NCBI RefSeq assembly: GCF_005503695.1
Contig: NZ_SCMU01000020.1
Coordinates: 1 to 53,252, forward strand
From: Sphingopyxis sp. 2PD
GTDB lineage: Bacteria; Pseudomonadota; Alphaproteobacteria; Sphingomonadales; Sphingomonadaceae
Reading direction: 5' to 3'
DNA: 53,252 nucleotides
This document shows positions 17,425 to 25,663 of this stretch, piece by piece; the first letter of the stretch is position 1; each line of letters starts with the position of its first letter. The position numbers were made by a program, and so were the translations under genes. The notes beneath the pieces were generated by a model. That model searched no databases and was not told the DNA's origin. It worked only from the letters and a program-made list of their open reading frames with translations.

Positions 17425-17488
17425 ACCGCCGCGTCACCCGCTACGATCGCTACCTCGCGCGCATCAGCTTTTCGCCCTGATCGGGGGA

Positions 17489-17612
17489 TTCCCCTCCCGC
17501 CTGCGGGAGGGTTTGGGGGTGGGGTGAGCCGCAGGCGAACTTCTGCCCTCTCGCCCTCAGGACGCGCTTTGCGCGTACCCACCCCTAGCCCCTCCCTGGA
17601 AGGGAGGGGTAT
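17489..17612. repeat. GC-rich imperfect inverted repeat
   Basis: CCCCTCCCGCCTGCGGGAGG on the left and CCCCTCCCTGGAAGGGAGGG on the right are each small hairpins. The flanking GGGGGTGGGG and ACCCACCCCTA pair with each other across about 90 bases. The layout resembles the 160-base element near 4 kb. It lies between the amidotransferase and aminotransferase genes and ends just before the latter's ribosome site. Confidence 0.6.
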
Positions 17613-17627
17613 TTCAGGAACAAAAAC

Positions 17628-19001
17628 ATGCCCCGCAATCACGACATCGCCGAACTCAAGCGCCTCGACGTCGCGCACCACTTGCCCGCCCAGGCCGACT
17701 GGGCCGAGATCGAAAAACTTGGCGGCAGCCGCATCATCACCCATGCCGAGGGCTGTTACATCCACGACGGCGACGGCCACCGCATCCTCGACGGGATGGC
17801 GGGGCTGTGGTGCGTCAATGTCGGCTATGGCCGCGAGGAACTGGTCGAGGCGGCGGCAGCGCAGATGCGTGAGCTGCCGTTCTACAACACCTTCTTCAAG
17901 ACCGCGACGCCGCCGACAGTGACGCTGGCGGCAAAGATCGCCTCGCTCACCGGCAATCGCCTGCCGCACGTGTTTTTCAACGCCTCGGGCAGCGAGGCGA
18001 ACGACACGGTGTTTCGCATGGTGCGCCACTATTGGAAGCTGAAGGGCGAGCCGAAGCGCACCATCTTTATCAGCCGCTGGAACGCCTATCATGGCTCGAC
18101 CGTCGCGGGCGTCTCGCTGGGCGGCATGAAGGCTATGCACGCGCAAGGCGACCTGCCGATCGCCGGGGTCGAACATGTCCGCCAGCCCTATGCCTTTAAC
18201 GAAGGGCAGGGGATGAGCGAGGAGGCGTTCTGCGACGCCTGCGTACAGGCGATCGAGGACAAGATTCTGGAGGTCGGACCCGAAAATTGCGCCGCCTTCA
18301 TCGGCGAGCCGGTGCAGGGTGCGGGCGGGGTGATCATCCCGCCCAAGGGCTATTGGCCGAAGGTCGAGGCGGTGGCGCGCAAATATGGTTTGCTGATCGT
18401 CGCCGACGAGGTCATCTGCGGCTTCGGGCGTACGGGGAAGATGTGGGGGCATGAGACGATGGGCTTCACCCCCGACCTGATGCCGATGGCGAAGGGGCTG
18501 TCGTCGGGTTACCTGCCGATTTCAGCGACCGCGGTCGCGGCGCACGTCGTTGAGGTGCTGAAGACCGGCGGCGATTTCGTGCACGGCTTCACCTATTCGG
18601 GCCATCCGGTTGCGGCGGCTGTCGCGCTCAAGAATATCGAGATTATCGAGCGCGAGGGGCTGGTCGAGCGCACCGGCAGCGTCACCGGCCCGCATCTGGC
18701 GAAGGCACTCGCGACCCTGAACGACCATCCGCTTGTCGGCGAGGCGCGCTCGATCGGGCTGCTCGGAGCGATCGAGATTGTCGCCGACAAGGCGACGCGG
18801 GCGCGGTTCGGCGGGGCCGAGGGCACCGCGGGGCCGATGACGCGCGATGCGTGTATTGCGAACGGCTTGATGGTGCGCGGCATCCGCGACAGTTTGGTGA
18901 TGTGCCCGCCGCTGGTGATTTCGACCGAGCAGATCGACGATATGGTTGCCATCATCCGCGAATCGCTGGATGAGGTGCTGCCCAAGCTGCGGGCGCTCTA
19001 G
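17628..19001 (+). CDS. Class III aminotransferase, putrescine--pyruvate type
   Basis: 457 residues of the fold-type I omega-aminotransferase group. AGLWCVNVGYGREEL, NASGSEANDTVFRM, WNAYHGSTVAGVSLGG, IGEPVQGAGGV, VADEVICGFGRTG (PLP aspartate), MAKGLSSGYLP (PLP lysine) and HGFTYSGHP are all in place. The sequence is closest in feel to SpuC, which moves the amino group of putrescine or related diamines to pyruvate. The neighbouring amidotransferase and Pot transporter fit that. Omega-aminotransferases are promiscuous, so the substrate is inferred. Confidence 0.85.
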   Translation: MPRNHDIAELKRLDVAHHLPAQADWAEIEKLGGSRIITHAEGCYIHDGDGHRILDGMAGLWCVNVGYGREELVEAAAAQMRELPFYNTFFKTATPPTVTLAAKIASLTGNRLPHVFFNASGSEANDTVFRMVRHYWKLKGEPKRTIFISRWNAYHGSTVAGVSLGGMKAMHAQGDLPIAGVEHVRQPYAFNEGQGMSEEAFCDACVQAIEDKILEVGPENCAAFIGEPVQGAGGVIIPPKGYWPKVEAVARKYGLLIVADEVICGFGRTGKMWGHETMGFTPDLMPMAKGLSSGYLPISATAVAAHVVEVLKTGGDFVHGFTYSGHPVAAAVALKNIEIIEREGLVERTGSVTGPHLAKALATLNDHPLVGEARSIGLLGAIEIVADKATRARFGGAEGTAGPMTRDACIANGLMVRGIRDSLVMCPPLVISTEQIDDMVAIIRESLDEVLPKLRAL

Positions 19002-19015
19002 CGCGTTCTCGAGTT

Positions 19016-19079
19016 CCGTTCGTGTCGAGGGAAGTCGAGCGCAAACTTATCGTGTCTCGACTTCGCTCGACACGAACGG
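19016..19079. repeat. Intergenic inverted repeat, family A copy 3
   Basis: The left arm CCGTTCGTGTCGAGGGAAGT (one change in the core) and the right arm ACTTCGCTCGACACGAACGG flank an 18-20 base centre. It lies directly downstream of the aminotransferase stop. Confidence 0.85.
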
Positions 19080-19129
19080 CTAGAGGGATGATGAACGCCT
19101 TCACCGAATAGACGAAAGACCGACACCCT

Positions 19130-20068
19130 ATGCCTTCAGGCCTTTTTGCCCTGCTCGACGATGTCGCCACGATCGCGAAAGTGGCGGCGGCGAGCATCGA
19201 TGATATTGGCGCCGCGGCGTCGAAGGCGGGCGTCAAGGCCGCGGGCGTGGTGGTCGACGATGCCGCGGTCACCCCGCGCTACGTCACGGGGTTCCAGCCC
19301 AACCGCGAACTGCCGATCATCTGGCGGATCGCCAAGGGCTCGATGTTCAACAAGCTGGTGCTGATCCTGCCGGCGCTGCTGCTGCTATCCGCGGTGGCAC
19401 AATGGGCGATCACACCGCTACTGATGGTCGGCGGCGCCTATCTGTGTTTCGAGGGCGCCGAGAAGGTGTGGCACAGCTTTGCCGCAAAGAAGCACAGCCT
19501 TGCCGAAGAGGCTGCCGAGGTTGTCGATCCGAACCATGAAGAAACCATGGTCAAGGGCGCGATCCGGACCGACTTCATCCTGTCAGCCGAAATCATGGTA
19601 ATCGCGCTCAATGAAGTGCTGACCGAGCCGTTCGCGATGCGCGCTGCAACGCTGATCGTCGTGGCGATCGCGATCACGATCGCCGTGTATGGCGTCGTCG
19701 GGCTGATCGTGAAAATGGACGACATCGGCCTGCATATGGCCAAAGCCGGTTCGACGGCCCGGCGCGCGATCGGCCGTGGGCTGGTGAATTTCATGCCCAA
19801 GCTGCTTGCGACGCTGGCAATCGTCGGCACCGCCGCGATGCTGTGGGTCGGCGGGCAGATATTCCTGCACGGGCTGGATCAATATCATATCGGCAATCTT
19901 GGCCATGGCCTGCATGATTTTGCGCATGCGGTGGCGGGCGGTCTCCCCGGTGCCGGGTTCTGGGAGTGGCTGATAAACGCCGGCGGGGCCGGGGTGTTCG
20001 GATTGTTGTTGGGCGGGCTGATCGTCGCGGTGCTGCATCTGGTGCCGGGGAAGAAAGCCGCGCATTGA
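19130..20068 (+). CDS. DUF808 (YedI-like) inner membrane protein
   Basis: 312 residues beginning MPSGLFALLDDVATIAKVAA, the characteristic start of the DUF808 family. Several membrane segments follow: LVLILPALLLLSAVAQWAITPLLMV, AATLIVVAIAITIAVYGVVGLIV, LLATLAIVGTAAMLWVGGQI and GVFGLLLGGLIVAVLHLV, here noted in part. A YLCFEGAEKVWHSF motif is also typical. The function is unknown. It lies between an aminotransferase gene and the convergent pot operon, with no sign that it shares their role. Confidence 0.88.
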   Translation: MPSGLFALLDDVATIAKVAAASIDDIGAAASKAGVKAAGVVVDDAAVTPRYVTGFQPNRELPIIWRIAKGSMFNKLVLILPALLLLSAVAQWAITPLLMVGGAYLCFEGAEKVWHSFAAKKHSLAEEAAEVVDPNHEETMVKGAIRTDFILSAEIMVIALNEVLTEPFAMRAATLIVVAIAITIAVYGVVGLIVKMDDIGLHMAKAGSTARRAIGRGLVNFMPKLLATLAIVGTAAMLWVGGQIFLHGLDQYHIGNLGHGLHDFAHAVAGGLPGAGFWEWLINAGGAGVFGLLLGGLIVAVLHLVPGKKAAH

Positions 20069-20080
20069 CAGCCTTACTTC

Positions 20081-20158
20081 GTCATCCCGGCGAAGGCCGG
20101 GATCTCGCCGTGGCGTCGTAATGATATGTCGAGACCCCGGCCTTCGCCGGGGTGACGA
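20081..20158. repeat. Intergenic inverted repeat, family C
   Basis: CGTCATCCCGGCGAAGGCCG starts the left arm and CCCCGGCCTTCGCCGGGGTG the right, separated by about 25 bases. The arms are also partly self-complementary (CCGGCGAAGGCCGG). It sits between the convergent ends of the DUF808 gene and the pot operon, where it may end transcription from both sides. Confidence 0.8.
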
Positions 20159-20167
20159 GCAAAGAAA

Positions 20168-21298
20168 TTACCCCAGCAACACCACCGGACTGTCGGCGCG
20201 CCAGTGCATGCTCACCCGGTCGTCCCAGGTGAAATCTTCCTGGTCGTGGCGCGACAAATTGGGCCGCGAGACGCGGATGCGCGCTCCGTCGTCGAGCTCG
20301 ATTTCGAACAGGGTGATGTCGCCGAGGTAGCTCATCCCTTTGATCTTGCCGCGCGCGAAATTGTACCCGTCCGGGGCGTCCTGCGCCGCGGCTTTGACGG
20401 CTTTACCCTCGCCGGGGACGTGCAGATAGATTTTCTCGGGGCGCAGGGCGATCCATACATCGGCGCCGTGCGGGCCGGTGACGCCATGGTTGAGGTAAAT
20501 CTTGCCGACCCCTGGACAGTCGACCGCGGCCTTGTCGGGCTCGTCAAGGGTCAGTTTGCCCTCAAAGATATTCACCGAACCGACGAAATCGGCGACGAAA
20601 CGGTTCGATGGATATTCGTAGAGATCGGACGGGGTTGCGAGTTGTGCCACCTCACCCTTGTTGATCACCCCGATGCGGCACGCCATCGACAGCGCCTCGT
20701 CCTGGTCGTGGGTCACGGTCACAAAGGTGATGCCGACCTTTTCCTGCAATTCTGACAGCTCAAACTGCATCTGCGCGCGGAGCTTCGCGTCGAGTGCCGA
20801 GAGGGGTTCGTCGAGCAGCAGCACCTTGGGGCGCATCACCAGGCTGCGCGCGAGCGCGACGCGCTGGCGCTGGCCGCCCGACATCTGGTCGGGCATCCGC
20901 TCGCCAAAGCCGCCGAGTTTGACGAGTTCGAGCGCCTCGGCGACGCGGTCCTTGACCTCGCCGCCTTTTACCCCGGCGATCTTCAGCCCGTAAGCGACAT
21001 TGTCGGCGACGCTCATGTGGGGGAACACCGCATAGCTTTGGAACACCATGTTCACCGGGCGCTTGTTCGGCGGGATGCCCGCCATATCCTGTCCGTCGAT
21101 CAGGATGCGCCCTTCCGTCGGCAGCTCGAAACCGGCGATCATCCGCAGCAGCGTCGTCTTGCCGCAGCCCGACGGGCCAAGCAGGACGAAAAACTCCCCG
21201 GCGTTGATGTCGAGGCTGACATTGTCGACCGCGGTGACCTTGCCAAAGCGTTTCGAGACATTCTGGATCTGGATGATCGGTTTGGCGGGTTCGGTCAT
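20168..21298 (-). CDS. potG: Polyamine ABC transporter ATP-binding protein
   Basis: 376 residues (PotG of E. coli is about the same length). Walker A is GPSGCGKTT, the Q-loop is VFQSYAVFPHMSV, the signature is MSGGQRQRVALARSL, and Walker B is VLLLDEPLSALD with the H-loop TVTHDQDEA. The C-terminal third is the regulatory TOBE-type domain (WIALRPEKI). The start is ATG at 21298, two bases after the stop of the permease gene. The open frame continuing upstream is an overlap artefact. It powers import through the two permeases encoded just upstream. Confidence 0.93.
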   Translation of the reverse strand: MTEPAKPIIQIQNVSKRFGKVTAVDNVSLDINAGEFFVLLGPSGCGKTTLLRMIAGFELPTEGRILIDGQDMAGIPPNKRPVNMVFQSYAVFPHMSVADNVAYGLKIAGVKGGEVKDRVAEALELVKLGGFGERMPDQMSGGQRQRVALARSLVMRPKVLLLDEPLSALDAKLRAQMQFELSELQEKVGITFVTVTHDQDEALSMACRIGVINKGEVAQLATPSDLYEYPSNRFVADFVGSVNIFEGKLTLDEPDKAAVDCPGVGKIYLNHGVTGPHGADVWIALRPEKIYLHVPGEGKAVKAAAQDAPDGYNFARGKIKGMSYLGDITLFEIELDDGARIRVSRPNLSRHDQEDFTWDDRVSMHWRADSPVVLLG

Positions 21299-21300
21299 GG

Positions 21301-22143
21301 TCAGTGGGTTTCCGCAATAGCTTTCACGCCTTGGGCCTTGAGCGCGATGAAGGTCAGGATGACGGTCAGGATGATGAGCAGAGTCGACGCCGCATTGACC
21401 TCGGGCGTTACCGAGAAGCGGACCATCGAATAGACCTTCACCGGAAAGGTGATCGTGTCCGGGCCGCTGGTGAAATAGGTGATGACGAAATCGTCGAGGC
21501 TTAATGTGAAGGCGAGAAGCGCGCCCGCGACAAGCGCGGGCTTGATATGCGGGATCAGCACGTCGCGGAACACCTGCGCCTCGCTGGCGCCGAGGTCCTT
21601 GGCCGCCTCCTCCTGCTCGCGATTGAAGGTTGCGAGCCGCGAGCGGACGACCATTGTCACGAAGGGAAAGCAGAAAGTGATATGCGCGATCGTGATCGCG
21701 CCGAGGTTGAACGGCCAGACGAGATCGGTCGGCCAACCCACCGCGGCAAAGAACATCAGGAACGCGACGCCAAGACAGATTTCGGGAACGATGATCGGCA
21801 GCGAGATCGTGCCATCGATCGCACCCTTCCACGGGAAACGAAAGCGCCACAGCATCACCGCGGCTAGCGTCCCGAGAACGAGGCTGGCCAGCGTTGCCAG
21901 CGCCGCGATGGTCAGCGAATTGATCAGCGCCTCGACCAGCTGGTCATTACCCAGCGCCTTTTCATAATATTTGGTGGTGAAGCCGCGCCACACGACGTTG
22001 CGCTTGCTGTCGTTGAAGCTGAAGATCATCAGCACGACCAGCGGCGCGTAGAGAAAGACCATCACCGCGCCGACCCAAAGCCGCATCCACAGGGTGCGGC
22101 TATATTCGAGCGGGGCAATCGGTGCGCGTGCGAACAGGGCCAT
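21301..22143 (-). CDS. potI: Polyamine ABC transporter permease (PotI/PotC type)
   Basis: 280 residues with about six membrane helices, starting with VGAVMVFLYAPLVVLMIFSF. The cytoplasmic EAA loop that docks on the ATPase reads EEAAKDLGASEAQVFRDVLI. SFNDSKRN early and FTLSLDDFVITYF late are typical of the PotC/PotI subfamily. Its start overlaps the stop of the other permease gene by one base, so translation is coupled. Confidence 0.92.
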   Translation of the reverse strand: MALFARAPIAPLEYSRTLWMRLWVGAVMVFLYAPLVVLMIFSFNDSKRNVVWRGFTTKYYEKALGNDQLVEALINSLTIAALATLASLVLGTLAAVMLWRFRFPWKGAIDGTISLPIIVPEICLGVAFLMFFAAVGWPTDLVWPFNLGAITIAHITFCFPFVTMVVRSRLATFNREQEEAAKDLGASEAQVFRDVLIPHIKPALVAGALLAFTLSLDDFVITYFTSGPDTITFPVKVYSMVRFSVTPEVNAASTLLIILTVILTFIALKAQGVKAIAETH

Positions 22144-23048
22144 CAGCGAACCTCCGGCACTTTTTTGCGCATCGACTGGATCGCGATCAGGATGAACATC
22201 GCGTAGATGAGCAGGAAGGACAGCGCGGCGCCGAACGGCCAGTCATTGGCTTTCTTGAACTGCCGTTCGATGACGTTGGCGATCATCTGGCTGTCGGTGC
22301 CGCCCATCAGGTCGGGGGTCAGGTACGCCCCGAGCGCAGGAATCAGCGTGATCATCACCCCGGCGATAATGCCGGGCGCGGCCAGCGGGACGACGATGCG
22401 CATGATGGTGCGGAAATGCCCGGCGCCGAGGTCGAGGCTTGCCTCGATCAGGCTGCGGTCGAGCCGGTCGAGCGCAGCGTAGAGCGGCAGCACCATGAAG
22501 GGCAGATGGACATAGACGAGCCCGAAGACGACCGCGAAATTGTTGAACAGCAGCTGCACCGGCTCCCACGTCGGCAGCGGTTGCAGCCCGACAAGCGTCT
22601 TGATCCAGCTCGTCCCTTCCCACAGCGCCCCCATCCCCTTGTTCGCGAACCCCTGCGTGCCGAGCAGCATCATCAGCGCATAGGTGCGGATGAGGAGATT
22701 GGTCCAGAAGGGCAGCATGATGCCGAGCAGCAGCCACGGCCGCCATTTCTCGCTGGCAAAGGTAATCGCCATCGCGACCGGAAAGCCGACGATCAGGCAG
22801 ATCAGCGTGACGAGCGCCGCGACCGCGAAGCTCTTGCCGAAGATGGTCAGGTACAGCCACTCGGTGGCGCGCTTGTAATTTTCGAGCGTGCCCGAAAACT
22901 CGATCTCGGTCAGGCCGCGATTTTCACCGAAACTGTAGAGCCAGACGATGGCCATCGGGATCAGGAAGAAAACGACCACCCAGAACAGGGTTGGCAGCGA
23001 TACCGCCGCGAAGGTCCGTTTGCTCGTCTTCCAATCCTGTTCGGCCAC
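22143..23048 (-). CDS. potH: Polyamine ABC transporter permease (PotH/PotB type)
   Basis: 301 residues, a length closer to PotH than PotB. FWVVVFFLIPMAIVWLYSFG is the first helix, followed by a periplasmic segment rich in aromatic residues. LLIRTYALMMLLG is the family's signature after helix 2. The EAA loop reads IEASLDLGAGHFRTIMRIVV. It forms the membrane channel with the second permease. The gene starts 18 bases after the binding-protein gene ends. Confidence 0.92.
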   Translation of the reverse strand: MAEQDWKTSKRTFAAVSLPTLFWVVVFFLIPMAIVWLYSFGENRGLTEIEFSGTLENYKRATEWLYLTIFGKSFAVAALVTLICLIVGFPVAMAITFASEKWRPWLLLGIMLPFWTNLLIRTYALMMLLGTQGFANKGMGALWEGTSWIKTLVGLQPLPTWEPVQLLFNNFAVVFGLVYVHLPFMVLPLYAALDRLDRSLIEASLDLGAGHFRTIMRIVVPLAAPGIIAGVMITLIPALGAYLTPDLMGGTDSQMIANVIERQFKKANDWPFGAALSFLLIYAMFILIAIQSMRKKVPEVR

Positions 23049-23066
23049 CCCCCGAGCCTTTCTCGA

Positions 23067-24173
23067 CTATGCCGCCCGTACCCGCGTGAAGGCTTCCTCA
23101 TACAGCGGCTGCAAGGTCGGATTGAACTTGGCATATTCGCACTTCGCCAGCACGTCGGCGGGCGGATAGATGACCGGGTTGTTCTTGTAACTGTCGGGCA
23201 TCAGCGCCTTTGCTGCGGCATTGGGGGTCGGGTAAAGGATCGTTTCGGTGATCTTCTTGCCGACCTCACCGTCGAGCAGATAGTTGATGAAGGCGTGGGC
23301 GTTCTTCGGATGCGGCGCGCCCTTCGGGATGCACAGATTATCCGAATTGAGCTGGCTGCCTTCGTTGGGCACGATGAAATCGATGTTGTCGTCCTCGGTC
23401 ATCGCCTGCGCGATGTCGCCATTATATTCGAGCACCAGATCGATATCGCCCTTGAGCAGTAGATCCTGTCCATCGTCGACGTGGAAATTCTTCACATTGG
23501 GCTTCTGCTTGATCATCATCGCCTCGATCGTCGCGATGTCGGCCGGAGTCAGCGCGTTGACCGATTTGCCGAGATATTTGCCGTAGAGGCGGAACATGTC
23601 GCCGGCTTCGGACAGCCAGGCGATGCGGCCGGCATATTCGGGGCTGTCGAACAGCACCTTCCAGCTGTCGGGCTTCGCCTTCACCTTCGACTTGCGATAG
23701 CCGATCCCGAGCGCGAGCCAGGTGTAGGGCATCGAGAATTTGCGGCCCTGATCATAATCGACGTCGATGAAGGTTGGGTCGATATTCTTCATGTTGGGGA
23801 TCGCGCCATGGTCGAGCGCCTGCAACATGTCCGCCTGCGCCATGCGTTCGACAAAGTCGTTCGAGGGCACGATGACGTCGTAACCGGGGTTCCCGGCCTT
23901 GAATTTCGCGAACAGCACATCGTTGCTGTCGAACAGGTCCATCTTGACCTCGACGCCCGACGCTTCCTTGAAATCGTCGAGCGTCGTCTCGCCGATATAG
24001 GTGTCCCAGTTGTAAAAGTTGAGCTTGGCTTCCTCGCCATTCGCGAGCTTCTTGCCTTCGCCCTTGCTGCACGCGGCGAGGCCGCCGAAGCTGATCCCGA
24101 TCGCGGCGGCGCCCATCGCCTGAAGCAGCGAGCGGCGCCCGCGGGTCTGTTTGATCAGTTCGTTGAAATCCAT
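23067..24173 (-). CDS. potF: Polyamine-binding periplasmic lipoprotein
   Basis: 368 residues. GGGAGG 6 bases before the ATG at 24173 decides the start. The signal peptide has paired arginines (GRRSLLQAMGAAAIG) and a lipobox (LAAC), so it may be a Tat-exported lipoprotein. The mature part has LNFYNWDTYIGE, the usual PotD/PotF start, then YDVIVPSNDFVERM, MPYTWLALGIGY, LEYNGDIAQA and the end YEEAFTRVRAA. It captures putrescine or spermidine for the PotGHI complex. Which polyamine cannot be read from sequence with confidence. Confidence 0.92.
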   Translation of the reverse strand: MDFNELIKQTRGRRSLLQAMGAAAIGISFGGLAACSKGEGKKLANGEEAKLNFYNWDTYIGETTLDDFKEASGVEVKMDLFDSNDVLFAKFKAGNPGYDVIVPSNDFVERMAQADMLQALDHGAIPNMKNIDPTFIDVDYDQGRKFSMPYTWLALGIGYRKSKVKAKPDSWKVLFDSPEYAGRIAWLSEAGDMFRLYGKYLGKSVNALTPADIATIEAMMIKQKPNVKNFHVDDGQDLLLKGDIDLVLEYNGDIAQAMTEDDNIDFIVPNEGSQLNSDNLCIPKGAPHPKNAHAFINYLLDGEVGKKITETILYPTPNAAAKALMPDSYKNNPVIYPPADVLAKCEYAKFNPTLQPLYEEAFTRVRAA

Positions 24174-24264
24174 CGCGAGCCTCCCTGTCTGTGACGTCAA
24201 GCTGACTCAATCGAGCGCGCTTGGGAAGAGGTTTTTTGCGCTGCACCAAGATTTCGTGAAACTT

Positions 24265-25656
24265 TCATGCGTTGCGCAGGTACCAATCGTAATCGAGCGT
24301 CGGGACAACGCTGAAATAATTATCCTGCTCGACGCGTTTGACGATGCTGAACATGTCGACGAAACGGTCGCCGAGATAATCGCGCATCAGTGTCGAGGCG
24401 TGGAAACGATCAACGGCGGCAAACCAGTTCGACGGGGGCTTGTCGTCGCCGCTGTTGTCGCGATCGTAACCGTTGCCGACGACCGCGGCGCCGGGATCGG
24501 CCTTCGTCGTCATGCCGTGGTGCATGCCCGCCAGCACGGCGGCGACCGCGAGATAGGGGTTGGCGTCGGCGCCGCAGGCGCGATGCTCGACATGACGGCT
24601 CGGCGGCGGGCCGGCGGGGATGCGGAACGACACAGTGCGGTTGTTGACGCCCCAGGTCGGCGCGACCGGGGCATAGCTGTTCGCCTTGAACCGGCGATAA
24701 CTGTTCGCGTGCGGGGCAAAGAGCGCAAAGCCGTCGCCGACGGTGCCGATCATCCCGCCGATCGCGTGGCGCAGTGCCGGGGTGCCTTCGGGATCGTCGC
24801 TGGCGAAAATGTTGGTGCCGTTGTCGTCGTTCACCGACACATGGATGTGCATCCCGCTGCCCGCCTGATCGGCGAAGGGCTTGGCCATGAAAGTGGCTTC
24901 GAGGCCGTGCTGCTGCGCCACCGCCTTGACCAGCCGTTTGTACATGATCGCATCGTCGCAGGCGCGCAGCGCGTCCGGCTTGTGGCGCAAGGTCAGCTCG
25001 AACTGACCGGGGGCGAATTCGGATATCGCGCTTTCAAGCGGGATGTCCTGCGCGTCGGTCGCAGCATAGAGCGCGTCGAAGAAGGGGCGAAAATCGTCGA
25101 GCTCGCGCAGGCCATAGACTTCGACATTGCGCGGCGTGTCGCGGCTGTAGCCGGGGCGGGCAGGGCGGACCGTGCCATCGCGCGCGCGGCGCGGATCGAC
25201 GAGGTAGAACTCCAGCTCGACCGCAAGCACCGGAGTCAGCCCGTCGGCAGTAAAGCGGTCGATCACGCGGCCAAGGACATGACGCGGATCGAGGTCGTGC
25301 GGAGTGCCGTCAAGCTCGTAGAAATCGACGAGGAACTGCGCGGCATGATCGCCGCCCCACGGAGTGCGGACGAGGGTGCCGGGGATCGGCTTCATCGAGC
25401 GGTCGGCGTCACCATCCTCCCACACCAGCCCGGTTTCGACGGTGTCCTGCCCGGTGATATCGACGACGGTGATCGATCCGGGGAACATCCGCCCACTTTC
25501 GTACACCGCCAGCACCTCATGCCGGCGCAGGCGCTTACCGCGCGGCACGCCGCCCATGTCGGTATAGATCATCTCGATCGAATCGACGTCAGGGTTGGCC
25601 TTGAAAAAAGCTTCCGCCTCCGACCGCGGCGCCACTACGCCCGATGATTTCGACAT
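24265..25656 (-). CDS. puuA: Glutamine-synthetase-like gamma-glutamylpolyamine ligase
   Basis: 463 residues of the GS superfamily: VLAVELEFYLVD (metal-binding glutamates), GQFELTLRHKPD, GSGMHIHVSVND (catalytic-site histidine), NSYRRFKANSYAP, NNRTVSFRIPAG and HRACGADANPYLA. In PuuA the enzyme joins glutamate to putrescine using ATP. The flanking PuuB-like oxidase and Pot genes favour this over true glutamine synthesis. It starts 7 bases after the upstream aminotransferase gene. A second such ligase lies 4 kb upstream, and I cannot say which one uses putrescine. Confidence 0.82.
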   Translation of the reverse strand: MSKSSGVVAPRSEAEAFFKANPDVDSIEMIYTDMGGVPRGKRLRRHEVLAVYESGRMFPGSITVVDITGQDTVETGLVWEDGDADRSMKPIPGTLVRTPWGGDHAAQFLVDFYELDGTPHDLDPRHVLGRVIDRFTADGLTPVLAVELEFYLVDPRRARDGTVRPARPGYSRDTPRNVEVYGLRELDDFRPFFDALYAATDAQDIPLESAISEFAPGQFELTLRHKPDALRACDDAIMYKRLVKAVAQQHGLEATFMAKPFADQAGSGMHIHVSVNDDNGTNIFASDDPEGTPALRHAIGGMIGTVGDGFALFAPHANSYRRFKANSYAPVAPTWGVNNRTVSFRIPAGPPPSRHVEHRACGADANPYLAVAAVLAGMHHGMTTKADPGAAVVGNGYDRDNSGDDKPPSNWFAAVDRFHASTLMRDYLGDRFVDMFSIVKRVEQDNYFSVVPTLDYDWYLRNA

Positions 25657-25663
25657 CGCCCCT

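Noticed and set aside
17421..17480. 19-codon frame starting inside the puuD-like stop (ATGA)
   Set aside because: The start overlap is suggestive, but the peptide (MNRRVTRYDRYLARISFSP) is too short to support and has no other signal. It was left out of the feature list.
22122..23462. Plus-strand frame opposite the pot permease genes
   Set aside because: It is rich in Arg, Gln, Asp and His, typical of antisense translation of membrane-protein genes. The minus strand has clear permease motifs.
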